Positions 29,262 to 37,232 of a stretch of DNA of 64,000 nucleotides are shown in pieces. The notes beneath the pieces are model-generated. The model saw only the letters and a program-made list of their open reading frames with translations. It had not been told where the DNA came from and did no database searches. The stretch spans positions 1-64,000 of the forward strand of contig JADJRU010000027.1 in the NCBI GenBank assembly GCA_016712105.1, given 5' to 3'. Within the stretch, counting starts at the first letter, position 1. Every line of letters starts with the position of its first letter. A program made the position numbers and the translations under genes. Source of the stretch: Ahniella sp. Lineage in GTDB: Bacteria; Pseudomonadota; Gammaproteobacteria; Xanthomonadales; Ahniellaceae.

Positions 29262-30401
29262 CTACTTCAGGCTGATCAACTGCTTCATGACACCTTCGAG
29301 TCCGCCGAAAACCGTCAAGCGGTCGATCTTCTCGGTGACCTTTTCCAAGGTCTCCAATTCCTTCAACCGCAACAGCACCGGGTTGTCCTCGAGCAACTTC
29401 GCGGTGTTCAGCAAGTTGCGCGTGGCGGCGGTTTCCTCGCGTCGCTTGATCAGGTTGGCCTGCGCCGCTTTTTCGGCTTCGACCACCTGGTTCATCAAGG
29501 CCTTCATTTCACCCGGCAAGATCACGTCCTTGACGCCGGCATTGATCAGTTCGACGCCGATCAAGGCGAGACGCGGGGCGGCATAACCGAGGATCGCCTC
29601 GTCGAGTTCGCCCTTGTTCGCGAGCAGGGTGTCGAGCGTGCGGGTGCCAACCGCCTGCCGCAAACCGAACTGCAGTTCGCGATAGACCGCGTCCTTCCAA
29701 TCAACGACCGCGCTTCGCATTCGCAATACATCGGCGATCCGGAAGCTGGCGGCGACGTTCAGGCGCAAGCTCACTTTGTCCTTGGTCAGGATTTCCTGAC
29801 CCTGGACATCCATGGCCTGAGCCCGCACATCGACCACATCGACCGTCAACATTCGGCCCAACTTCCAGAAGCCGTGCAAACCCGGCTTCAGGACTTCGGT
29901 AACCTGACCATTCACGACGAGCAAGCCGACGGCCGATTCCGGCACTTCCTTCAGGACAACCGCGCTGGTCATTTCGGCCAGCAATTTCGCGTTCTGCGGC
30001 TGGATCAAGGTTGCGATCAATGCCGCATCCATTCGGAAGTTGTCACCAAGCGACTGGCGCTTGACCTCGATGCGCCAAGGCGCCCGCCAGTAGTGCTTGC
30101 GCGCTCCGGGCGCCAACATGCCGACCAAACGGTCCTCACGGTAGACCAAGCCAACTTCGGTAGCGCCGATATCGACTTGTTCGACATGCGGAGCCAACAC
30201 GTTGCCGGCCGTGGTCATCAGGAAATCCGCGTTCGGCACCGTGAACTCGCCGTTGCCGACGGAAATCAGGTCAATGCGCAGTTCGCCACCCCATCCGAAA
30301 AGGCGGTGTTTGCCTGGCTGGAGAATCGCCTTCAGTTCGCCGTTCACGAACTTCAGGCCTCGCTGGGTCGGGTCGATCATCAATCGCTTGAAGTACAACA
30401 T
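29262..30401 (-). CDS. Slipin-type SPFH/band 7 protein
   Basis: 379 residues. The SPFH core is at about 150-310 (LTVDVVDVRAQAMDVQGQE, DKVSLRLNVAASFRI, YRELQFGLRQAVGTRTLDTL, LALIGVELINAGVKDVILP) followed by a coiled, basic tail (QANLIKRREETAATRNLLNT). There is no clear N-terminal membrane helix; the first 110 residues hold an extra domain (KHRLFGWGGELRIDLISV), as in a subset of bacterial slipins. Probably a membrane-associated scaffold. Start ATG 30401 with GGAG upstream; the ORF start further upstream is not supported. Also no partner NfeD protease gene is nearby. Confidence 0.82.
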   Translation of the reverse strand: MLYFKRLMIDPTQRGLKFVNGELKAILQPGKHRLFGWGGELRIDLISVGNGEFTVPNADFLMTTAGNVLAPHVEQVDIGATEVGLVYREDRLVGMLAPGARKHYWRAPWRIEVKRQSLGDNFRMDAALIATLIQPQNAKLLAEMTSAVVLKEVPESAVGLLVVNGQVTEVLKPGLHGFWKLGRMLTVDVVDVRAQAMDVQGQEILTKDKVSLRLNVAASFRIADVLRMRSAVVDWKDAVYRELQFGLRQAVGTRTLDTLLANKGELDEAILGYAAPRLALIGVELINAGVKDVILPGEMKALMNQVVEAEKAAQANLIKRREETAATRNLLNTAKLLEDNPVLLRLKELETLEKVTEKIDRLTVFGGLEGVMKQLISLK

Positions 30402-30862
30402 GGTGGTCTCCTTCTTCTTGTTGAGCCGCACGTGCCACCCACGCCGGTCTTGGGATACAGCACCTGATGGCGCTGCGACGTTGTCTAAACCTAGCCCTCC
30501 CCATGTTGGGGGGGGTTGGGAGGGGTTGGCTTCGGCTCCCCTGAAGCAGGCGTGGTCTCAAATATGCGTTGTGTTGCATCGACCGGTTGAGACCGCCGCC
30601 ACGAAGTTGTAGGTCCGGGGCCTCGCACCGATCAGTCGCGGGCGAAGATCGTGCGATGCGAAACGTGGCCTGGCATGCCGTGGCGCGCAACGATGAACAG
30701 CGTCGGTGCGTGGCTCGGGTGCGCGGTCATCGCGTTACATGGCACGGGTTCAACGCGCAGGGCGCTGCCCGGCTGTGTTGGCGAATTCGTTGTTCTGAAT
30801 TCGCAACACGGCGATTTCCCGGATGGGCAATTGCTTGCCCGGTTTTGCTCACCGTATGAGGG
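30402..30862. repeat. Intergenic stretch with repeat modules
   Basis: No gene seen. At about 30470-30530 it holds a decayed copy of the GATGTTCGGGGAGG module found at 19174 and 37049. At 30554-30594 it holds a decayed copy of the palindrome intact at 37141-37186 (GGTCTCA ... CGGTTGAGACC). The rest, to 30862, shows no recognisable element. Confidence 0.65.
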
Positions 30863-30930
30863 TGTTGGAGCGGGACTCGAACCCGCACGCTCGATTAACT
30901 GTCGAGTGCTCAACCAATGAGCTTCCAGTG
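30863..30930 (-). pseudogene. tRNA-Asn-like relic
   Basis: Read on the minus strand it has a D-arm (GCTC...GAGC), a perfect anticodon stem CTCGA/TCGAG with loop CAGTTAA (anticodon GTT) and a perfect T-arm GCGGG-TTCGAGT-CCCGC. However the base before the anticodon is A, not the invariant U33, the acceptor pairs in only 4 of 7 positions, and the total is 68 bases. Its 5' side abuts the CCA end of the next tRNA-like sequence. Probably non-functional. Confidence 0.5.
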
Positions 30931-30995
30931 GCGCTGACCATGGGGATCGAACCCATCTTGCCGTTGCCGGTGCTTCACCATGAAGCAGGATCAGC
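30929..30995 (-). pseudogene. Second tRNA-like relic, anticodon arm lost
   Basis: Minus strand: acceptor GCTGATC / GGTCAGC pairs fully (one G-U), ends GCCA, and the T-arm ATGGG-TTCGATC-CCCAT is perfect. Between D-arm and T-arm only 15 bases remain, with CCGGCAACGG in place of an anticodon arm, so the gene is about 9 bases short and has no readable anticodon. Lies back to back with the Asn-like relic. Confidence 0.45.
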
Positions 30996-31468
30996 CTTTG
31001 AAGCCAGGTTGTTGACCATGCCGAGGTACGGCAGACGGCAGAGCCGATGCCGCCAGACCGCAAGAATGCGGCTATCGCGACAGCCTGATCACCAACAGGG
31101 CCTGGGGGACGGACGCAGCTGCTGCAGCAGGCCGAAAACTTGAGGAGCGCAGGTAAGCGGGCTCCGAAACGCAGACACAAAAAAACCCGCTGCCTGCGGG
31201 TTGTCGTGTCTTCAACGACGCAGGCGACTCGCCTGCATATGCGGCGACGTCAGAGGGAAGTGGCGAACGTGCGGATTGCGCACGCATCACCGTGACCGAA
31301 GTACGGTCCCTTGTGATTCAGCGATGGCAGATTCGAACGAAGCATGATGACTCGACCGCAGACGGGATGCCTGCACAGGGCGCGCATCATATGCATTCGC
31401 ACGCACATGTCAACAGTCAGATTGAACGGACCGACGAACGGCAAGACGCGAACGATCGAAGGAAAAAG
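30996..31468. other. Gene-free stretch with a minus-strand terminator
   Basis: I see no gene. At 31178-31203, read on the minus strand, AACCCGC-AGGCA-GCGGGTT is followed by seven T, a good intrinsic terminator; it could end the transcript of the minus-strand symporter operon that stops at 31469. GCAGGCGACTCGCCTGC at about 31220-31236 is a small hairpin. A GATTCGAAC at about 31330 recalls a T-loop but no tRNA can be folded around it. Confidence 0.6.
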
Positions 31469-32743
31469 CTAATGGGAAGACGATGTGTCCGCCGGTTCGC
31501 CCTGTGCCACCCGGCTGGTGACGGCAAGATCCGCACTGACGTTGCCGACGGTGGCGAAGACATCCGGCACGAGATCAACCGCCAGCAGCAAGGCCAATGG
31601 TTCGGCGGGTAGTCCCAGTGATTGGGCGACCGGCAAGTTCGTGCCCATGAAGATGGCCTGGCCGGGCAGGCCGACCGAGCCGATGCTGATGGCCGCCGAG
31701 AGCACGACTGCCAGTGCCAACGGAGCGATCGCGAGATCGATGCCGAACGACCAGGCGAGGAATGAGGCGACTGCGAGGTATTGGATCGGGCTCGTGATGC
31801 GGAACAGTGACACGGCCATCGGCAGGACCAGGCCGGTGACACTGCGTGGATATTCGAGTCCCTGATTGCTGGCATCCATCATGGCCGGCAGGCTGGCGAG
31901 GGAAGATTGAGTGCTCGCCGCGACTACTTGCGCCGGCAGGATGGCGCGGGCAAACCGCTGGACTGGCTCACCGCCCAATCGAACAAGCGGATACAAGGCG
32001 AGCGTGATGCCGAAGTAGAGCGCACACAACATCAGCACGTAGACACCCAGCGCCTGCAACACGCTGCTGCCGGCTTCGGCAGCTACCGGCAAGATCAGGC
32101 AGGCCACACCGATCGGTGCGAGCCACAAGACCCCATGGACAATCACGATCATCGTATCGGCGATGGCCTGGCAGAAGTCCACGATCAGGCGCGCTCGGGT
32201 CGCTTCAATCCGGTTCAGCGCAAACGCCACGCACAACGCAAAGACCACGAGCGGGACAATCGCGCCTTGGGCTGCGGCGTTGATGGCGTTGGTCGGAACC
32301 AGTTGCTGGATCCACTCCGCCAGTCCTCCTTGCACCGCGACGGGGGCACTACCGGCCTTCAAGGCAGCGATCAGTTCCGGCGAGGGCGTGAACCAACTCA
32401 GGAACAGCGGCGCCAGCAAGGCCGAGTAAGTTCCTGCCACCAACAGCAGCACCACGAACCAGCCCATCGCACGGCGCGCGATACGACCCGATGCGGCCGC
32501 GCTGCGGGCGCTGTTCACGCCAACGATCAGCATGCACACGATCAAGGGCACGATCGTCATCTGCAGGCCGGCGAGCCAGAGTTTGCCGAGTACGCGTGCG
32601 GTTGCGATGACTTCCGGTGCCAGCCCGGGAGCAACCCGATGGAGCGACAAACCAAGAACCAGGCCGGCGATCAGCCCGAGCAGAATGCGCACGGGCGCCG
32701 AGGGTAGTGGGAACTTCAAGGTGTCCTCCGGGGAAGCTTCCAT
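31469..32743 (-). CDS. Dicarboxylate/amino acid:cation symporter (GltP/DctA type)
   Basis: Inner-membrane carrier for glutamate, aspartate or dicarboxylates driven by H+ or Na+. 424 residues with about eight hydrophobic helices (VRILLGLIAGLVLGLSL, IVPLIVCMLIVGV). The re-entrant serine-rich loop is AASTQSSLASLPAM, and the late helices have the LPMAVSLFRI and IGSVGLPGQAIF motifs (usual NMDG region altered). It is the last gene of the minus-strand operon that makes peptide-derived L-Glu or L-Ala, so glutamate uptake is plausible. Start overlaps the previous gene by 28 bases. Confidence 0.86.
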   Translation of the reverse strand: MEASPEDTLKFPLPSAPVRILLGLIAGLVLGLSLHRVAPGLAPEVIATARVLGKLWLAGLQMTIVPLIVCMLIVGVNSARSAAASGRIARRAMGWFVVLLLVAGTYSALLAPLFLSWFTPSPELIAALKAGSAPVAVQGGLAEWIQQLVPTNAINAAAQGAIVPLVVFALCVAFALNRIEATRARLIVDFCQAIADTMIVIVHGVLWLAPIGVACLILPVAAEAGSSVLQALGVYVLMLCALYFGITLALYPLVRLGGEPVQRFARAILPAQVVAASTQSSLASLPAMMDASNQGLEYPRSVTGLVLPMAVSLFRITSPIQYLAVASFLAWSFGIDLAIAPLALAVVLSAAISIGSVGLPGQAIFMGTNLPVAQSLGLPAEPLALLLAVDLVPDVFATVGNVSADLAVTSRVAQGEPADTSSSH

Positions 32744-33474
32744 GCGCGCCGAACCGTCTCATACGCTCGGTTCGGCAACAGCAGAAAGCGGGGTTCGTGA
32801 CGAGCGTCGAGCCAGCCCATCAAGGTTTCAAGATCAGCTTCGGCGAGCGCCGTGCACCCGGCTGTGGGCTTGTCGGGTGCTCGCCACAAATGCGCAAAGA
32901 TGCAACTGCCGGCGCGGTCGCGACCGGCGCTATTGTGTTCGATGACGAAGCCGAAGCGGTACACGTCGTCATTGGCATGAAGGTCACGACGCATCGGCTC
33001 CGTACTGCCCTCGATGGCAGCATCTCCGACTTCGGTTCGGTCGACGATGCGGTTATAGAGCGGTGAGCCGGGGACATCGATACACCAGTCATTCGTATCC
33101 ATCATCTGGTACGCAAGACCGGTATTGCCGCGCGCTGCAGATCCGAAGGCCAGACCAATCCGAAACAGTCCGGCTGGTGCCTTGCCGTCGCCTTCCTGCT
33201 TGATGGGGCCGTTGCCGGGCCCGGGGTGTAATCCGAGCCCCCAGGCGCTGCCGTTCCGGCCGAGCACTGCAGGCATGGGTTTGCCGACTGGACGCCAGCC
33301 AAACCAGCGTTTCTCGAAGCGCATCACACGCGCTTCAGTGGCGTTCCAGTCTGCACTCGTGACGACCACAAGCTGGTCGCCGCGTTGCCAGTCGACGGGT
33401 GTCGCCCGTGCTGTCTGGAAGCCCAGAATCAGAACCAGGAACGTGACGTGTGCGAAGGCACGGATTCCGATCAC
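32716..33474 (-). CDS. L,D-transpeptidase-like (YkuD) secreted protein
   Basis: 252 residues with a signal peptide (FAHVTFLVLILGFQTARA). The conserved end KPTAGCTALAEADLETLMGWL contains the YkuD catalytic Cys; the His partner would be in IFAHLWRAP. The middle has LGLHPGPGNGPIKQEGDGKA and GLFRIGLAFG, typical of the short YkuD branch. Could act as L,D-transpeptidase or L,D-carboxypeptidase on murein. GTG start at 33474 overlaps the epimerase stop by four bases (GTGA), so translational coupling is likely. Confidence 0.83.
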   Translation of the reverse strand: MIGIRAFAHVTFLVLILGFQTARATPVDWQRGDQLVVVTSADWNATEARVMRFEKRWFGWRPVGKPMPAVLGRNGSAWGLGLHPGPGNGPIKQEGDGKAPAGLFRIGLAFGSAARGNTGLAYQMMDTNDWCIDVPGSPLYNRIVDRTEVGDAAIEGSTEPMRRDLHANDDVYRFGFVIEHNSAGRDRAGSCIFAHLWRAPDKPTAGCTALAEADLETLMGWLDARHEPRFLLLPNRAYETVRRAWKLPRRTP

Positions 33475-34565
33475 GTGATGGTCTCCAGTGCATCGAAGCC
33501 GATCACGCCCAAGCCCGCTTGCTGCCCGATCTCGATGGCACTGCCGGCAAACATCGTGCCCATTCGGATGTTGGTGTGTTCGCACAGCGCCGCAGCATCC
33601 AGATCCACCCGCGTGATGAGTTTCGGACGCGCCGCTGCAACATGTGCGGCGGCGGCCACACCCAGCGCAGATTCGAGCATGCAGCCGATCTGGCATTCGA
33701 GTCCGTGTTCGGCGCACAGGTCGGCCAAGCGCAAGGCGCCGCTGATGCCGCCGGATTTCATCAACTTGATGTTGACGATGTCGGCGGCCTGCATTTCGAG
33801 CAATCGAAGAAGTTGCGGGATGTCGAACACACTCTCGTCGGCCATCACCGGCGTTGCAACACGTTCGCGCACGAACTTGAGCCCAGCCAGATCATGGGCG
33901 GGCACCGGCTGTTCGATCAGTTCCGGCACGATGCCGCTGCGTTCGAGGGTATTCAACAGCGACACAGTCTGACGCGCCGTCCACGCCTGATTGGCATCGA
34001 GCCGCAGCGCCGCGCGTCCGGCGGCCCGGGCATGAATCAGTCGAACACGTTCGAGATCGGTATCGAGTTCCTTGCCGAGTTTGATCTTGAGCGCCTTGAA
34101 CCCGCGGGCCAGCGCGGCATCCACATCCAACAGCATCTGCTCGATGGAGTTCAGGCTGATCGTCAGGTCGGTATGCAGTGTGGTTGGGGCGCCACCCAGC
34201 GCGCGGCACAGGGGCACGCCGAGCTGTTGGGCCCAGAGGTCATACAGTGCCATTTCGACTGCGGCTTTCGCGTTGCTGTTGTGCACGACCGCGGTTCGGA
34301 TGGTCTGGCACAACAGGAACAGGTCCTCGACACGACGACCAAGCAATCGGGGCATCAGGTGCAGCCGGATCGTCTCGATGATCGATCCATGCGTGTCGCC
34401 GGTGATCACGGCAGTCGCCGGCGCAGACCCGTATCCGAGCAGGCCGGCGTCGGTTTCGAGGGTCAGGACGATGTCCTCGACCGCATCCACTTCGCGTAAT
34501 GCTGTGCGGAACGGTGTGATCAGGGGCGCACGTAACCGACCGAGGCGGTAACCGGTGATGATCAT
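33471..34565 (-). CDS. ycjG: L-Ala-D/L-Glu (dipeptide) epimerase
   Basis: Enolase-superfamily enzyme that turns murein-derived L-Ala-D-Glu into L-Ala-L-Glu for use as nutrient. The acid-base lysines are in FKALKIKLGKE and IVNIKLMKSGG; metal ligands are in LRLDANQAW, PELIEQPVP and PVMADESVF. 364 residues. Its stop overlaps the YkuD gene and its start overlaps the NlpC/P60 stop (ATGA), which ties it to murein peptide processing. Confidence 0.9.
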   Translation of the reverse strand: MIITGYRLGRLRAPLITPFRTALREVDAVEDIVLTLETDAGLLGYGSAPATAVITGDTHGSIIETIRLHLMPRLLGRRVEDLFLLCQTIRTAVVHNSNAKAAVEMALYDLWAQQLGVPLCRALGGAPTTLHTDLTISLNSIEQMLLDVDAALARGFKALKIKLGKELDTDLERVRLIHARAAGRAALRLDANQAWTARQTVSLLNTLERSGIVPELIEQPVPAHDLAGLKFVRERVATPVMADESVFDIPQLLRLLEMQAADIVNIKLMKSGGISGALRLADLCAEHGLECQIGCMLESALGVAAAAHVAAARPKLITRVDLDAAALCEHTNIRMGTMFAGSAIEIGQQAGLGVIGFDALETIT

Positions 34566-35929
34566 GGGGCGGGCAGGATCCGTTGGCTGGCGGTGAGTCG
34601 GTCGATCAGGGCTTCGCCAGTTTCGGCGAGTAATGGTGTGAGCGGCGTGACGACAACGCCGTTCAGCGGCAGGCTGCGCAAAGTACCGCCGGTTTCGGCT
34701 ACGCGGATCGTGTGGGCATCATGCAGAACCCAGGGTTCGCCATCGACAAATCCGATGAGCATCATCACGTGTCCGGGCAGGTAAAGCAGATCGCCGGCAG
34801 AGCGTGAGCGCAGGTGTTCGAGTCGTCGCGATCGATGCCACGAGGCCGGCAATTCCTGGCGCTGGAAGGTTCGGCTCAAAGCTTGGTCGCCGGTATTTCG
34901 CGGCAACTGGATCCCGACACTGCGGAACACTTCGGAAACAAATCCGGAGCAATCACGTCCCTCGAAATCATGACCCCAGCCGTATCGCTCCCCGAGGAAT
35001 CGAAAGCCCTGACGCAACAGCGTCGAGCGCCGATAGGGCAGGGGCTCGTGGCCCGCCGGCTCGGTCACCGGGATCAACCTGGGCTTCAGCATCAATTGCC
35101 CTTGCCGATCCCGGCTTGGCCAGGTGACGACGTAGTGAGCCAGAGGCAGTTGCCCGGAAACGGCTGCGTCGAGCGGCCAGTCTTTTTGCCAGGGAAGACG
35201 TACACCCATGTCGATGACGTCTGAACGCTGGCTCGCCGGGTCAAAGACGGTTCGAGCCTCCGCAGCATGAATGACCACTGCGGGTTCTTGCCGCTGGAAG
35301 TTGACCACGATTTCCCGTTCGGCAAACGCCAGCGATGACGCAGCAATCCAGGCGGCGTATCGCTCGCTGATCACGAAATGCCAGTTCCGATCCCGCGAGG
35401 TGTGGACGACGGCGACTGCATCACCCGGGAACAGGGTCGATTCCTGAAGCCGATCGAGATCGTGATCGCCGGGTCTGTTCGTCAGGCGCTGTCGGGTGGG
35501 CAGACTGCGCAGGCTGCTGCGTTCGGTGACCAAGGCCCATCGAGGCTCCACGCTTGCCGGCAGTCGGTCCAATGCCAGTGTGCGCTGGAGCTTGCGGCGG
35601 GCACGTTGGCTCAGTTGCCGCCCTTCGACGTCGAACCGTTCGTCCGGCAAGTGCCCGAGTTGTTGAATGCGGGTACGAAGCTGGTCGCCCGGGAGTGCTT
35701 CGGGAATCCGGTCCAACGATTGCATGGACGGATCTTCCGTCAGCACGCGCGTATTCATCACCGCGATCGACTGCCGATCGAGCAGAAGCGCTTCGGCATC
35801 GGGTGTTCGATCGACCCAGTAATCGGCGGTCAATTGCCCGGGTTCGGTGGTCCACGGAAGTGCCGCATCGGCGTTCTGGCAAACGGCCGAACCCATCAGG
35901 ATCATCAGGAGCAAGATCGATCGAATCAT
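34562..35929 (-). CDS. NlpC/P60-family murein endopeptidase with SH3-like domains
   Basis: 455 residues, signal peptide MIRSILLLMILMGSAVCQNADA. The N-terminal two thirds hold SH3-type domains (WALVTERSSLRSLPTRQ, FPGDAVAVVHTSRDRNW, YAAWIAASSLAFAE). The NlpC/P60 domain at about 300-430 has GWGHDFEGRDCSGFVSEVF with the catalytic Cys, LPGHVMMLIGF with His and VLHDAHTI. Expected to cut D-Glu-diaminopimelate bonds outside the cytoplasm, as in the YkfC group, releasing L-Ala-D-Glu for the epimerase next door. First gene of the minus-strand operon; start chosen at the signal peptide. Confidence 0.88.
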   Translation of the reverse strand: MIRSILLLMILMGSAVCQNADAALPWTTEPGQLTADYWVDRTPDAEALLLDRQSIAVMNTRVLTEDPSMQSLDRIPEALPGDQLRTRIQQLGHLPDERFDVEGRQLSQRARRKLQRTLALDRLPASVEPRWALVTERSSLRSLPTRQRLTNRPGDHDLDRLQESTLFPGDAVAVVHTSRDRNWHFVISERYAAWIAASSLAFAEREIVVNFQRQEPAVVIHAAEARTVFDPASQRSDVIDMGVRLPWQKDWPLDAAVSGQLPLAHYVVTWPSRDRQGQLMLKPRLIPVTEPAGHEPLPYRRSTLLRQGFRFLGERYGWGHDFEGRDCSGFVSEVFRSVGIQLPRNTGDQALSRTFQRQELPASWHRSRRLEHLRSRSAGDLLYLPGHVMMLIGFVDGEPWVLHDAHTIRVAETGGTLRSLPLNGVVVTPLTPLLAETGEALIDRLTASQRILPAP

Positions 35930-35993
35930 GGCTGGATGGTAGCAATGAACCGATCCGCTGCAGCAGGTTAGACTGAGTGAACCGGAGGCTTGC

Positions 35994-36692
35994 ATGATCA
36001 TCGAACGATGGGCGGTACTTGGTTTGTTCGTGTTGTCGGGATGCGCTTCCGACAGGCTGCATGATGGGCCGGTGCTCGTGGATGTTTCGGACCGGGTTCC
36101 CGACCTTCGGTTGGACATCCGCTACTTCGGTGACAACAACTTCGTCGGCACGCGCATCGATGGTTACGAAGCAGCGAAATGCCTGTTGCTCGAACCGGTG
36201 GCAGAGGCCTTGGCGCAGGTCGAGGCGGACCTGCGGAAGCAAGGCCTGCGACTGCAGATCTTCGACTGTTATCGGCCGAAGCGCGCGGTGGCGCATTTCA
36301 TGCGCTGGGCGCAGGACTTGTCCGACCAACGCGGCAAGTCGCGCTGGTATCCGAATCTCGACAAGTCCGCGCTGGTGCCCGATTACATCGCCGAGCAGTC
36401 CGGACACAGCCGGGCTGACACGCTCGACGCGACCTTGCTTCAATGCGCCGATGTCGATCGCGTCGAAACCTGCGAGGCGCTCGACATGGGGACCGAGTTC
36501 GATTTCTTCGACGTGCGTGCGAATACCGACTCGGACCTGGTCGATCCAGAGCAGCAGCACAACCGGCAAACATTGCGTGCCGCGATGGCTGAACATGGGT
36601 TCGTGAACTATCCCCTGGAATGGTGGCATTTTACGCTGCCGGATCCGCAACGGCCCCAGCAGTACTTCGACGTCCCGATCACTGTGCCATGA
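35994..36692 (+). CDS. ddpX: D-alanyl-D-alanine dipeptidase (VanX/DdpX family) lipoprotein
   Basis: Zinc peptidase of family M15D that splits D-Ala-D-Ala. Lipoprotein signal with lipobox LSGC at residues 15-18. Zinc and catalytic motifs: FDCYRPKRAV (Arg), SGHSRADTLDATL (His and Asp ligands; VanX has SxHxxGxxxD) and EWWHF (catalytic Glu, His). 232 residues. It diverges from the NlpC/P60 gene with a 64-base gap holding both promoters, so the two units may be co-regulated for cell-wall peptide salvage. Confidence 0.88.
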   Translation: MIIERWAVLGLFVLSGCASDRLHDGPVLVDVSDRVPDLRLDIRYFGDNNFVGTRIDGYEAAKCLLLEPVAEALAQVEADLRKQGLRLQIFDCYRPKRAVAHFMRWAQDLSDQRGKSRWYPNLDKSALVPDYIAEQSGHSRADTLDATLLQCADVDRVETCEALDMGTEFDFFDVRANTDSDLVDPEQQHNRQTLRAAMAEHGFVNYPLEWWHFTLPDPQRPQQYFDVPITVP

Positions 36693-37232
36693 GGCGTCGT
36701 GGCTGAAGCCGCCGGGATGACAAGCGGAGGGGCCGGCGAAAACGGGCCTTTGAGCGCTCGCGCCACATTCCAAGTCCGTCATTCCCGCGCAAGCGGGAAA
36801 CCACTCGGGTGCCACACGACTCAAGTCTGGTCGCATCGAGTGGATTCCCGCTTGCGCGGGGATGACGAGGGGAGAGGGAGTAACCGAAAAGGCGACAAGT
36901 AGCTTGACAGCCACCGACATCGTGGAGGGCTGTGGCCAGTCCGATACTTCGTCGCATCGCGGCTAAAGCCGCTCCCACAGGGTCAGGGTCGCCGCATCCT
37001 TCCAGCTGTGGGAGCGGCTTTAGCCGCGAATGCGACATTGTCTAAACCGTGCAAGCCCTCCCCGATGTTCGGGGAGGGTTGGGAGGGGTTAGGCAAACAC
37101 TTCGCCCTTGTGCTTCGCAAAGCGAAGCACAAGGAGCGGTGGTCTCAACCGATCGATGCGTTGTGTTGCATCGACCGGTTGAGACCGCCGCGGCTTCAGC
37201 CGCGATGCCGCGATGCCGCGAGCTATCTGGCT
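36693..37232. repeat. Repeat mosaic between ddpX and thrC
   Basis: No gene seen. It has a roughly 90-base palindrome at 36777-36867 with arms of about 28 bases (begins CGTCATTCCCGCGCAAGCGG and ends in its complement), a GGAGCGGCTTTAGCCGCG hairpin at about 37009-37026, a module at 37049-37134 (CCCTCCCCGATGTTCGGGGA ... TTGTGCTTCGCAAAGCGAAG) and a 46-base palindrome at 37141-37186 (GGTCTCAACCG ... CGGTTGAGACC, loop GTTGTGTT). The first three recur in the same order at 18919-19254. Confidence 0.85.

Noticed and set aside
31320..31345. A third tRNA around GATTCGAAC
   Set aside because: The flanks do not pair into a T-stem and no other arms can be formed.
36693..37232. Insertion sequence at the thrC 3' side
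   Set aside because: Long inverted repeats are present but there is no transposase frame and the pieces are known as modular intergenic repeats.
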